Origin: Diphasiastrum complanatum
Taxonomy: Eukaryota > Streptophyta > Lycopodiopsida > Lycopodiales > Lycopodiaceae
DNA: 64,000 bases
Assembly: GCA_029204225.1 (NCBI GenBank)
Contig: CM055094.1
Span: 21,626,346 to 21,690,345, forward strand
Reading direction: 5' to 3'
Of this stretch, positions 34,960 to 48,719 are shown piece after piece. A program made the position numbers and the translations under genes. Under the pieces are notes generated by a model. The model saw only the letters and a program-made list of their open reading frames with translations, searched no databases and was not told the origin of the DNA. Position 1 is the stretch's first letter, and each line of letters begins with the position of its first letter.

Positions 34960-36050
34960 ATGGTCCCATGTATGTGATGATTTTTGTTGTTTAATTATAT
35001 CGATGTTGATTGAAACTATGATAGCTTCATGGTTGTCATTCGTAATATTAAAAGGTATTTTTCACCTTATCTTGGGGCAAGTTCACAAATAGCAAGGTAA
35101 CAAATTGGGACTCGGCAAGAACTCACTCCAAATGACTTTTTGAGCTTCACTAACTTATTCTCATGAATTTATCATTGTGTCTAACTTGCCATATACCAGT
35201 TTTATAAGTATTTGCTTGATCCTTTACTCATAAATGCACCATAATGCTACTCCCTTACTGGCCATGGCTTCTTCACCGTAGTTCGGAACTGGGTCATGTT
35301 GGGTGTCATTGAGAAGGCTCTCGTCGAGGGCTTTCTAATGGCACCGTAATCGTCTCTATTTGAGTTGCCGTTCAAAAGTTACACTGTTTTTTTGCTGAGT
35401 TGCATACTATACTACAAATAAAATGGCTTATTTACGGGCTGCCCCGACGCAAAATTACAGTCCTTTAAAAAGAAAAGAAAATCAATTTGAAGGAGCTACG
35501 TTACGTAGATTTGAAATTTGAGTGTTTTGATTGGACCATGTGGAAGAAACTTTTGAGAAAAAAAATAAAAGGTATGTTTTTGAAAGGCCCCTTTTGTGCT
35601 CAAATTTTCTGTAATGGTTGATAAGTTGGATTCACATTTACATCATGAAGCAAATAGTCTTGTAAGTTTTGTGTTCAAGTGGATCGGAAGCTCGCTCCAA
35701 TGGATGTTGCGATTAATATATCATGCTATCTCTAGCCTAACACCCACACACTAGATGTTTGGATCCAGAAAATATTCACACAAAGGGACATCACACAATA
35801 TTAATCTACTTTTACCTTTTATTTCGTCACATCTCTTCGTGCTTATGCGACATGAAAAGCTCCCTTCAAACAAACCTGTGAATGTGCCTTTCCTGTTGCC
35901 TTAATTTCTCATGCACTACCCTTGTCTTGGGCAACTAAAATGTGATACAATTGTGACCTTTTCTCATGCTTATCTTTCTCCTATTCTTGGACAAGTAAAA
36001 TTTGATTGTTGTAAGGGGGGGGGGGCTGTGTGTATAGTATAGATGGCTAT
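34960..36050. repeat. Intergenic block, inverted
   Basis: Reverse counterpart of 5300-6400, including the shared module (35620-35792) and a G run at about 36017-36026. No gene. Confidence 0.8.
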
Positions 36051-36187
36051 GAGTGTGTAAGGGGCATGGATTATTCTTGACTTTGAAATGAATGGAGGGC
36101 GGGCTTATTCAAGTCACCTAGAGAATGGTCACAAGTTCTCCTTAAGGATGGGATGCTCTATACATATGACTACAATGCCTCAACGTC

Positions 36188-37590
36188 TAACCCGAAATAG
36201 TACAAATAGAATGCAATGCATGGAATATCTCTCTCTCTCTCTCTGCATTATCGATGTTCTCTGTCCTTCTGATTTCACCTCTTATTTTCGTCATTTACAG
36301 GAGGCTGAAGAGTCTCAGAAAAGGATTGTTGATCCAACATTGGCTTAGGAAGATGGAGCAGGACCTAGAAATGAACATAGTATCGGCGGCTGAGAAAATC
36401 CGTTTGGCCAAAATATCAGAAACTACGAAACCTATATGCGGAAGAGATTTGGAGGCACATGATATCAATAATTCGATTCTGGTAGGACGCAAAGACGCGG
36501 ACAAGTGAGTTCCAACGACGGCATCTAATTTGATCGGGAGCTCTTCTCAGCCAGAATTAATGGTGTCTACCGGTTGGAGAGCTCCAGTCCTCAAAGATAC
36601 GCACGTGAATGAAAGGCTTGAGAAAGCACCAAAGCAAGTCCAGAATGATCCTTCTTTCGACCCAAGATTTCGTAGAAGACGAGCATGGAGATCGGAAGAC
36701 AACATATCAGCATATCCTTGCAACTTTGCGATAATAGATGGCTCGTTCTCTTCTCAGAAGGAATGTCATACATCAATCAATAATTTCTGAGAACTGAGTT
36801 CCGATTCTCGCGATCCTACAATCCAGCTACAACACAAGTTCTGCCAGTTTCTGATGACTGTCATCGGCCAAAGGTCTGAGCAAGATCCACAATTTTCCAT
36901 CAATCCCAACAAAGCAGTCCTTCACATGGAGGATACCAGGATCTATTTACGGATTCAATACTTTCCTGCAGACTCCATACATATCTTCGAAGAGATGTGC
37001 ACTTCAGGATTTATCATCAATGCTGATGAGGGTTACATGTACACCCAGAGATCAAAAGCATTTACTGGTCGAAGACAAATACTGACTCGAAACTGCTTCA
37101 GCTGGCTACGTGAGCAAAATCATAAGCATGCCAGTAAGTCGACTCTGATAGGACGAAAAGACGGGGACAAGTCAGTTCCAACAACGACATCTAATTCGAT
37201 CGGGAGCTCTTCTCAGCCAGATTTAATTGCGTCGACCGGTTGGAGAGCTCCATTCCTCAAAGATACGTACGTCTATGAAATGCTTGATCAATCACCAAAG
37301 CAAATTCAGAATGATCCTTCTTTCGACCCAAGTTTTCGTAGAAGACGAGCGCTAGCATGGAGATCGGAAGACAACATATCAGCATATCCTTGCAACTTTG
37401 CGATAATAGATGGCTCGTTCTCTTCTCAGAAGGAATGCCATACATCCATCAAGAATTTTTGCAAATTAACTTCCGATTCTGACGATCCTACAATCAAGCT
37501 ACAACACAAGTTCTGCCAGTTTCTGATGACTGTCATGGGCCAAAGGTTTGAGCAGGATCCACAATTTCTCATCAATCCCAACCGATATCA
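36188..37590 (+). pseudogene. Unknown gene: membrane segment plus ~220-residue repeats, copy D
   Basis: Plus strand: membrane segment MFSVLLISPLIFVIYRRLK at 36254, stop after GRKDADK (TGA 36506-36508), then repeat 1, a TGA after SINNF (36788-36790), and a frame open from 36854 through repeat 2. After INPNR (about 37588) the gene is cut and joined to the H3-like promoter region. The CT run at 36228-36243 is 16 bases. It is the inverted partner of 3.75-5.3 kb, without the tandem duplication. Confidence 0.6.
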
Positions 37591-37594
37591 TGGG

Positions 37595-37713
37595 ATTGAT
37601 CTAGACGTGCAATTTCACACATGCATATACAAACGTGTGGTTCCACATGTCAACTATTGACTGGGCCACATGTGGCTGGGATTCACACGTGCCAACTTTT
37701 TTCTCCTATATAA
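37595..37713 (+). promoter_or_regulatory. Promoter of H3-like gene, copy 1
   Basis: TATATAA at 37707-37713 preceded by several ACGTG/CATGTGG motifs. This copy retains only the last ~110 bases of the G-box array; the longer version is at 60660-61069. The start codon lies about 330 bases downstream. Confidence 0.6.
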
Positions 37714-37790
37714 GTCCATTCCCGGGGATTGTATAGGTTTTCGCGTAATTTGCTGTCATATTTGATTGCTTCCATACGACCTGCATTCGT

Positions 37791-38041
37791 GATATCGCCA
37801 TCATGCGAGCGACCTCATCCCCGGGCCTATTTCTTACACCCTCTCACGTCGAAGCGATATCAGCCTGACTTTCCCAGTATCGCCATCATGCAAGCACCTG
37901 CCTCTCCCCGCCTGTCTCTGCCACTCTCTCACGTTGTAGCGATATCACCCTTAGAGTTCTCAGTGTCGCCATTACGCGAGATAATTTAGCTCTCTCTTCT
38001 GCTGTATCTCTGTCCTCGCATGGTATAGATATCCAGCCTCA
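37791..38041 (+). repeat. Three ~85-bp repeats in the H3-like 5' leader
   Basis: TATCGCCATCATGC recurs at 37793 and 37878, and a variant TGTCGCCATTACGC at 37964, so the period is 85-86 bp. The third unit ends directly at the start codon. ATGs inside the units would be upstream starts if the leader is transcribed as is. Confidence 0.75.
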
Positions 38042-38500
38042 ATGGCTCGGACGAAGCAAACTGCTAGGCTTACCCATTTTGTTCAATCGTCCCGTCCACA
38101 GACATCTGAACCCATACGTCTGCAAAGACGCGGAAGACCTCGCCGTCCATGGTTGAGGGGCATTAGGGCCTTGTAGAGGTACACCAAACTTGTGATCCTG
38201 AAAGCAGCCTTGTACCGGGCTGTGAGGGAGGTTACACAAGATATGACCACACATCTGCCCTATGCAGTGAGGTGGAATATTGCTACATTGGAGGCCCTCC
38301 ATATTGCATACGGGGACTTCCAGACAAAATTGTTTGAGGATTCGATGCTGTGTTCCATTCATGGCAAGAGGGTGACACTGATGCCCAAGGACATGCTTCT
38401 TGTCATGAGGTTTCAAGACACCTATGACAGCGGTATGCCACATGGCAAATCATGCAGGCTTGAGGGTTGCCATGTGGCAAGCCATGTAGGCCTACCATAA
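38042..38500 (+). pseudogene. CENH3-like histone H3 gene, copy 1 (stop at codon 45)
   Basis: A 152-residue histone H3 relative, presumed to act in nucleosomes. The tail starts MARTKQTARL, then diverges fully from the canonical ARKSTGG tail and is only ~37 residues long. The fold is clear: RRPWLR and RYTKL in the alpha-N region, KAALYRAVREVTQD in alpha 1, FEDSMLCSIHGKRVTLMPKD in alpha 2/loop 2/alpha 3. Between TQD and LFED there are four more residues than in canonical H3, with Arg-Trp at the start of alpha 2. Both features, with SMLC and VTLM, are typical of plant CENH3. Codon 45 is TAG (38174-38176; Gln in copy 2). The last ~20 residues after TYDSG are read from the adjoining GCCATGTGGC repeat. 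Single exon. A divergent non-centromeric H3 cannot be excluded. Confidence 0.75.
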
Positions 38501-39240
38501 CCTTGTATGTCAAGCTAACTGAGCCCTGTGCCACGTAGGCTTGAGTGGACCTAGAGATCTATATATATATATATAGGTGGGCTCAAAAGTTGCCACTTGG
38601 CAAACCACACAGGCCTACCATAGGCTTGCGTGGCAGGCCACATAGGCATGGCATGTTTCTGATGCTTCCTACGTAAGCATGTCGTAGGCTACCACATAGG
38701 CTTGCCATAGGCTTGTGTGGCAAGCAAACCAGGCTCTGCCATGTAGGCTTGAGTGGAGCTAGAGAGAGAGAGCTGGGGCTCCCAAGTTGCCATGTGGCAA
38801 GCCATGTAGGCATGTCATGAGATAAACCATAGGCTTGCGTGACAGGCCACATAGGCATGGCATATTTCTGATGCTTCCCATATAAGCATGTCGCAGGATA
38901 CCACATAGGCTTGCCATTGGCTTGTGTGGCATTCCAACCAAGCTCTTCCATGTAGGCTTGAGTGGAGCTAGAGAGAGAGAGCTGGGGCTCCTAAGTTGCC
39001 ATGTGGCAAGCCATGTAGGCATGTCATGAGATAAACCACACAGGCTGGGGACTTGCCATGTGGCAAGCCATGTAGGCCTATCATAGGCTTGCGTGGTAGG
39101 TCATATAGGCATGACATAGACTTGATGCTAGTATGTTCATGCTGGTATGTTGCAGTCTGCCATATAGGCTTGACATAGGCTTGTGTGGCAAGCCAACTAA
39201 GCTATACCACATGGGTTTGCCATGTAGGCTTGAGTGGAAT
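38430..39240 (+). repeat. GCCATGTGGC palindromic repeats with a ~219-bp tandem unit
   Basis: The motif CTGGGGCTCC..AAGTTGCCATGTGGCAAG recurs at about 38771 and 38990 (period 219), and a related unit begins near 38580 after a (TA)n run. Short GA runs separate units. The repeat starts inside the H3-like coding frame, supplying its C terminus. Confidence 0.85.
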
Positions 39241-39271
<31 letters not shown>

Positions 39272-41704
39272 TCTGAGTGAGGAGTCACACATAAATTACT
39301 TCCCTGTGGTATGGCCTAGCATCAACGTTGAAAAAAATATTTGATGGAGATAAGAAGGGTCCCAAGCAAATTTCAAATGAGAATCTTCACGTGTGGAATC
39401 AAGATCTACAAGAAAATCAACATTCTACACATAGAAAACCAAGATAGAGAAAATCACATGAGATGGACATAAGAGATGAATTCTCCACAAAGAAAGAAAC
39501 TTTGATGATTATTTCTCCACTTAGGTATAGATATTTATAGCTTCCAAAATGTCATTTGGCCACTTGCCCCAAACTTGACCTAATTTGGAAACTTCTAGAT
39601 ACTTTATCAAAAACCTAGAAAATCTAGTCTAGATGCAATGTACCAAAATTAGCCAATTAGAATGGGTCCAAACTCGACCTCATCCACTTATCTACTTGCC
39701 AGAGGTAGTTAAACCACTATTTAGGCCCTTATTAACAAATATGAAACTAACTCGAAGTTGAGATTCATTTTGGCCTCCAAAATTGCCAAATAAAAAAGCA
39801 AACTAGTTGACAATTTTTCACACCATGTCCTCTAGACATCTCCATTGATGAATACAATTTATAAGTTTTTGAAAGCAATTCCGAATGCAATCAGGGTCAT
39901 GTTTTAGCTCAGTGATCTCTATTTCACATTACAAAAGTTTCTAAAATACATCGTTCTAGGATTCGAGAATGGATTTTGGAACGAATTATATTTCATTGAA
40001 GTTTGAACGAGCTTGGAAATTTGAAGATTGAATGAAGCTGTAATCTAGGATTTTCAAAACTCAAAGTTGTTCATGCAAATTAAGTCATTTTTAATAATAT
40101 ATTAAAATGTTGTAATCTAGGGTTTCCAAAAACAAATTGAAAATTTGTTAAAAAAAATGCTTATTCCTTGTTACACGACTAAATAACATATAGTTAAAAA
40201 GCATATAATGAATCTATGCTATGTTCCAAACATATGCAAGTTACATTGCATTCATTCACACTTCACAAATCATTGGAATTTGAATTTGAATGAAATCATT
40301 GAAATGAGTAGATAAATGTTTAAATGAAGCGATAAATATTATATTCTTCCCATTTAATTCAATTATATTTATATATTATTGGTGCATTAATAGGATAAAA
40401 ACTTGTTATTATTATTTTCTTTGTTTCTATTGATTCAAGCAAGCACAGCTCGTCTAGATGATGACCACAATGCCTCTAAGGAGAAATAGTTTTTCATTTT
40501 TTTTAACTTTGATTTTTCTTCAAATTCAAATTTAATGATCTTCCCATGTGTGGTGAGTTGGTGTCTGCACTTGAGTTGGGCTTGTACACTCAAGTTTGAT
40601 TCTTTGCAATCCCCCTAAATTAATATAACCAGTAACATTATTCTCAAAGCATGTACTATGAGCTAAAAACAACACTTGGAGAGTAAAGAGTTAGGAATAT
40701 GTCAAACACTTTTACACCTAGTATTTGGCAAGATCGGATTCTTTGCGATAACCCCCCCCCCCCCCAATTCTTAATATAACTTCTCAAAGCATCTAGTATG
40801 AGCTACAAACAACACTTGGTAAGTCTTAAGACTTGGAGAATAAAGAGTTATGCATTTGTCAAATACTTTTACACCTAGCATTTGGCAAGTTAGACGCAAT
40901 GGTAGTAATTATAAGAGGTGATTGTGAAGCCATCTAGAGGTGATTTGTTGTTTAGTTGCCTAGCTACATATCAAGCTACGCCAAGTTACCAAACAATTTA
41001 CTATTATTTTGAGTGACAACCATCAAGCTATCATGATTTGAAAGCTTCTCTCTTGAAACTATAGCAAAAAGCTCTTATTCAAAGGAACAATCAAGGGTCG
41101 AGTACTTACCATACGAGATGAAGACCAACAAGTAGGGCAAGGAAAGAAGATGTACGGTTTACTTTGCTATGTGCTTGGAGGTATGTTGAGCATGCTTGGA
41201 ATATGAAGAACATGTGTTTTCCAAAAATATTAGTAGTCTCACAAAAAGGCTTGGAGTAACATTAGAATTTGGAAGTGGTGCACCTACTTTGGATGGATGA
41301 TCACTAACAAACAATTTCTGTCTAGTCCTTTTGCCATGATATGTTTCCTCTTGTCGATATGATATTTTCATTGTGTGTCTAAATATTTTTTGAACAGAAT
41401 ATGTGTAACCTAATTATTGTTGATTTTGATTTAATGAGCATTCAATGTTCATTTAATACATTAAATCAAATATCAACGATGAGAACATATATATATACAC
41501 AACGAGAAGAAGGTATATCTAGATCATAGATTATGAACGAAAGTGGACATTTCAAAAGAGATAGATTAGCAGTTGAGTGCCATATACATTGGCCCTAGAT
41601 GACTATAATGGTCAATCTTAAAAGCTCCAATCAACAAATGTTGATGTTTTCAATGTACTCAATTCAAAAAATTGCACCTAAAGGATTTTCTTCATAACAT
41701 TTGT
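39241..41704. repeat. Block A, second copy with its upstream part
   Basis: Starts with a GA run (39246-39271), then about 500 bases also present at 62085-62590, then the sequence matching 1-2025. It lacks about 60 bases present near 1290 and has a shorter poly-C. No gene. Confidence 0.8.
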
Positions 41705-43366
<1,662 letters not shown>

Positions 43367-44559
43367 TGCATTCTATTTGTACTATTTCGGGTTAGACATT
43401 GAGGCATTGTAGTCATATGTATAGAGCATCCCATCCTTAAAGGAGAACTTGTGACCATCAAATTTTACTTGTCCAAGAATAGGAGAAAGATAAGCAGGAG
43501 AAAAGGTCACAATTGTATCACATTTTAGTTGCCCAAGACAAAGGTAGTGCATGAGAAATTAAGGCAACAGGAAAGGCACATTCACAGGTTTGTTTGAAGT
43601 GAGCTTTTCATGTCGCATAAGCATGAAGAGATGTGACGAAATAAAAGGTGAAAGTAGATTAATATTGATGTGTGATGTCCCTTTGTGTGAATATTTTCTG
43701 GATCCAAACATCTAGTGTGTGGCTGTTAGGCTAGAGATAGCATGATATATTAATCTCAACATCCATTGGAGCGAGCTTCCGATCCACTTGAACACAAAAC
43801 TTACAAGACTATTTGCTTCATGATGTAAATGTGAATCCAACTTATCAACCGTTATAGAAAATTTGAGCACAAAAGGGGCCTTTAAAAAACATCCCTTTTA
43901 TTTTTTTTCTCAAAAGTTTCTTCCACATGGTCCAATCAAAACACTCAAATTTCAAATCTACGTAACGTAGCTCCTTCAAATTGATTTTCTTTTCTTTTTA
44001 AAAGAACTGTAATTTTGCGTCGGGGCAGCCCGTAAATAAGCCATTTTATTTGTAGTATAGTATGCAACTCAGCAAAAAAACAGTGTAACTTTTGAACGGC
44101 AACTCGGATAGAGACGATTACGGTGCCATTAGAAAGCCCTCAACGAGAGCTTTTTCAACGACACCCAACATGACCCAGTTCCGAGCTACGGTGAAGAAGT
44201 TATGGCCAGTAAGGGAGTAGCATTATGGTGCATTTAAGAGTAAAGGATCAAGCAAATACTTATAAAACTGGTATATGGCAAGTTAGACACAATGATAAAT
44301 TCATGAGAATAAGTTAGTGAAGCTCAAAAAGTCATTTGGAGTGAGTTCTTGCCGAGTCCCAATTTGTTACCTTGCTATTTGTGAACTTGCCCCAAGATAA
44401 GGTGAAAAAAAACTTTTAATATTACGAATGAAAACCACGAAGCTATCATAGTTTCAATCAACATCGATATAATTAAACAACAAAAATCATCACATACATG
44501 GGAACATTACAAAAAATCACAATATCACGCTTTACTGCCATGCTGCCATGCTGCCATGC
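43367..44559. repeat. Intergenic block with the shared module
   Basis: Direct counterpart of 5115-6420 (with the bases 5217-5333 deleted near 43458). Shared module at 43678-43851. No gene. Confidence 0.8.
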
Positions 44560-45235
44560 ATGCTTTTTAGGAAATGAAAACAAACTCTGATGGGAGAAGA
44601 TTTGATGCTGGCACTTCCTTCTTCAGACATGGAAATGAAATTCAGAAGCCTTGATAAGCTATTAGAGGATCGATTTTCCATCTTTTAGTGGCGATCTATC
44701 ATTCGCTACGACATTGCTTGATTACTCCTTCGCATCCTTGGACACCGTCTACATACATCCACCACGGATGCGGAGCGCCATCTTCATCCTTTTTCAAAAA
44801 CCCTCAGCTGCCGAGATCTGCTACATTACACAAAAATCGTCACGTCTAGCACGAGCCAAATGCTGAGGGGCAGTGCTCCTGGAGCTTGTCAAAACCGCAC
44901 ATTCAACACCGATTTGGGTTGAAAGCTCACTAATAGTACGTTACTACGAAGAAACATCATCGTTTCCACATCCTATCACAACGACATTGCTCCAAATTTT
45001 TCCACAAATTTCTAGTCTCATACACGGCTCATACACGGCTCATAGAGCCGATCCCCCATACTCTGCATTCACTATGGACCGAGCTGAGCGTCAATACTCT
45101 GCATACAAAGTTGACCGAGACGAGTCCATCAAAAGTCGACCGATCCGAAGCCCTCCACAGTCGACCGAGCCGAGACTCCACTTGTCTGTTACCAGAGCCG
45201 AACCTTCAACAGAGTCCCTCAGCCGAGTCCAGAAC
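44560..45235 (+). repeat. Leader block upstream of ORF1
   Basis: One 36-bp unit plus remnants, with a local duplication TCATACACGGC near 45018-45040. Directly followed by ORF1. Confidence 0.65.
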
Positions 45236-45950
45236 ATGTCTGCCACAACATCTTCCAGTTCTGATGACCCAACTCTAGACAGAATTGACATCACCATGGA
45301 AAGCCTCGATATCTATGAGATGAACACTTGGTACCAGGAGGCACACTAATTCCTGAGCCACATAGAGTTCCAACTTCCTCTTTTGATCAGTGGCTATCAG
45401 AGCCCATTTCCATTGCATATTGCGTATAACCCCACCGACAGATTTTCCAGTTCATGTTACCTCCTAACCAAAATTTTGTTTATATTATCCCTATTTCTGG
45501 AGCTGACCTCAATACATTTGGCTTCCCTAGGGGACCGAACACAGTTAGTAGGACCCTCAAAAAAATTGAATCCATAGCATACTTAAAATACATAGACCCC
45601 TTAGCGGACAAATGGAAAAAAAAAGATGGTTACCGTGTTGAGGTCATAAATGATAAGCCCTTAGCTGCTCCATGTGCCTATCTAGCGAAATATACACAGC
45701 GCTATAGGACCAAGATCACGCGTATCCCCATGAAACTATTCCACATGATGGCTGATTCTAGACTACACAATGAAAACCTTTATGACTGGGCCCAGTTTGC
45801 TGCCAACTGCCTCCATGACTATATCAAGAACAAGCAAACCTCCATGTTATCTTTTGATAGATGTCACTTTGCAACACTTGAGCCACCGACCTCGAGTTCG
45901 AGACCAGTTGATACTAGCAGATAAAAGCTTGGGAGACTACCTCAGAACTA
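45236..45950 (+). pseudogene. Unknown gag-like ORF1, third copy
   Basis: ATG at 45236. The conserved break after WYQEAH is TAA here rather than TAG. From 45454 a single 156-codon frame joins MLPPNQNFVYIIPISGADLN through KKKDGYRVEVINDKPL to NCLHDYIKNKQT, so this copy shows those two parts belong to one protein. It then shifts frame and ends at about 45955, where unrelated copia flank begins. Confidence 0.55.
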
Positions 45951-46979
45951 GCGATCAGTTGAATCATCATGCAATAATCAATCCAAATATCTCACAAATC
46001 AAGCAAAATTGAACACAATCTTGACTAGAATTGCATTCACTTGATGAGCACTTGTCAAAAACTTTGGGCTGACCCTAAAATTTAATTTCTAAGATCTCAA
46101 TAAGTCTACCTTCCTTTTGATTGATTGAAAACTACGTGGCAGACCTACGTGGTAGACCTGTGTCCCTTTGTGTGAATATTTTCTGGATCCAAACATCTAG
46201 TGTGTGGCTATTAGGCTAGAGATAGCATGATATATTAATCTCAACATCCATTGGAGTGAGCTTCCGATCCACTTGAACACGAAACTTACAAGATTATTTG
46301 CTTCATGATGTAAATGTGAATCCAACTTATCAACAATGTGATTCCCTAGTGCACAATGTATCACTATCATCACGTGGCAGAAAGTGATTCACTTTTGTGC
46401 ATATGTTCCATAGAGATGTGAGACACTTTACAGCAAATAGGCTTGAAAAAATTGGAAGGTAATTTGGTTGTACAAGAAGCAAGCGTTAAAGATTGTGCTC
46501 TCTTTCTCTTACCTTAAATGGCGCAAAAAAGCTACTAGAATATCGAACCAATAATATCACAAGCTACATTCAAATGTGCTAAGATAGCATGAAAGTGCAG
46601 CACAATTTGCTTATAATAGGCTACTTGCAAATGATCATAATCATGGTGAGCTGCAAACTCGATCTTTGCCATTAGAAATTAGCCTACACTTGGTATAAAT
46701 AGCATCATTTCCACCAAAAAGAAACTTTCAGAGAAAGTTGATTTGTAGAAAAACTAGAATTTCAACCTCATAAAACTCTTGAAGGATTTAGGTCCTTAAT
46801 TTTCTCATTTGGTGTAGCTATGTATGTAAGCAAATGTTGCAGAACATTACAAAAAGTCACAATATCATGCTTTACTGCCATGCTGCCATGCATGCTTTTT
46901 AGGAAATGCAAACAAACTCTGATGGGAGAAGATTCGATGCTGGCACTTCCTTCTTCAAGCATGGAAATGGAATTCGGAA
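45951..46979. repeat. Copia flank, shared module and intergenic block
   Basis: Contains the shared module at 46160-46335 and the block found at 24.2-24.66 kb. A TTGGTATAAATAGC lies near 46690. No gene. Confidence 0.65.
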
Positions 46980-47570
46980 GCTTCGAAAAGCTATAGCTTC
47001 AAAGGATTGATTTTCCATCTTTTAGTGGTGATCTATCATTTGCTACGACCATGCTTGATTACTCCTTCGCATCCTTGGACACCATCTACATACATCCACC
47101 AGGGATCCAGAGCGCCATCATCATCCATTTTCAAAAATCCTAAGCTGCCGAGATCTGGTACATTACACAAAAATCGTCACATCTAACACGAGCCAAATGT
47201 TGAGGGGTAGTGCTACTGGAGCTTGTCAAAACCACACATTCAACACCGATTTGGTTGAAAGCTCTCTACTAGTATGTTATCGCGAAGAAACCTCATCGTT
47301 TCCACATCCTATTAGAGCGACATTGCTCCAATTTTTTTCACAAATTTCTAGTCTCCATACATTGCCGAGCAATACTCTACATACACTGCTCATAGAGCTG
47401 AGCCCCCATACTCTGCAAGCACCATGGACCGAGCCGAGCGTCCATACTATGCATTCACTATGGACCAAGCTGAGCGTCCATACTCTGCATACAAACTTGA
47501 CTGAGCCGAGTCCATCAAAAGTCCACCGATCCGGAGCCCTACACAGTCGATCGAGCCGAGACTCCACTTG
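46980..47570 (+). repeat. Leader block with three 36-bp repeats
   Basis: Three units at about 47395-47505; fused at CACTTGT (about 47571) to the gypsy linker. Confidence 0.65.
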
Positions 47571-48096
47571 TAAATAGATTTTAAAAATCATACTATGGTA
47601 TTTAAAGATAAGTTTGACCAGATAGTCTCTATTTATGGGGAGACTAATGTACTCCCGTCATCGATGGTTTGCTCGGCGGAAGTTATGGAAAAACTACATG
47701 ATTCTAAGTATGAGCTTTTTCATCTTGTTTTGAAATCTCGTATGCATTGTGATGTGAATGATGATGTGAATGTGTTAACATGCTTTAACACCAAAAATTA
47801 GCATCAAGAACATCTTTTAATGCAAGATTTAAAACAAGAGTTCAATGATGCTTTTCCTAAATAGGTACGATTCTCTGAGGTACATACTTCTAATTATATT
47901 GCAGTCCGTTTTAAGCACATAATCAAATTTTTCCAAAATGAAATCTTTGAAATGTTTCATAAAAGAGCAAGAACATAAAGATAGATTTTCAATTTCAAAA
48001 TTGCAGAAAACATCAAACAGAAAGTACCATTCACTTTTGATGTTAAGTAAGTATGACCAAGCAAACACAATATCATGGAAGGACTTGTGTATATAA
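47571..48096 (+). mobile_element. Ty3/gypsy linker fragment
   Basis: Frame 47595-47801 (MVFKDKFDQIVSIYGETNVL ... CFNTKN), as in the other chimeric copies, ending at TATATAA 48090-48096. Confidence 0.6.
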
Positions 48097-48719
48097 GGCC
48101 AAAGATCTGTAATAAAATACAAGTGTAAAAGTGTCTCACATGAATGGTCTCAAACATTCTATTATAGTAGCGCAAATGTAAAAATATCTTTGCCTTGTCA
48201 TTTTGCGTGCTGAGTTGTAGTCGATCCACCGTATTCCTAGTGAGAGTTCTTCTATGTAGATCCTCAACATCTTGCGAGCCAATTAATCCCTGTAAAAGTT
48301 TAGTCTTTTAGCCGGTAAGTCTTCTTTTGCACCACTCCCTTGTCCTTTCTTTCCTTTACATCATGTATACTTCTTTCTTTTTCCCATATTTTGTCCAAAA
48401 ACCACTGAACTAGGGTTGTTTAGGTTGAAAGAACCAGGCCTTTCATTTGAGTTTTGGAAGAATTTATCTTGGACAGTGAAAAAACTTGGTCTTTTGAGGA
48501 GACGTTCAATCTCTTTGATGTTTTCAGCATCTCCTAAGTTGGCAAGGAGTTTAGCAGAAGGGTTTGCAGCAAATCAATCATGTGCTGGCGTAAAAAGAGA
48601 AAAGTAGGTGTGACTTGGCAACATCTCTGGCAAGCTTGTGTAGCCAAAGAAAAAAGCCATTCATCTGATTTTGGAAGAATGCACCAGGAAAGAATTTACT
48701 AAGATTGTTCATCATGAAA
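48090..48719 (+). promoter_or_regulatory. LTR-like block
   Basis: TATATAAGG followed within ~15 bases by AATAAA, then the conserved stretch to the AT-rich module. Same order as 25794-26419. Confidence 0.4.

Noticed and set aside
37729-37989. ORF MYRFSRNLLSYLI upstream of the H3-like gene
   Set aside because: Non-ATG start in the 85-bp leader repeats and not kept in the second copy.
38042-38500. Ordinary host histone H3 gene
   Set aside because: Tail and loop 1 differ strongly from canonical H3, the frame is broken, and the gene is embedded in a repeat found twice.
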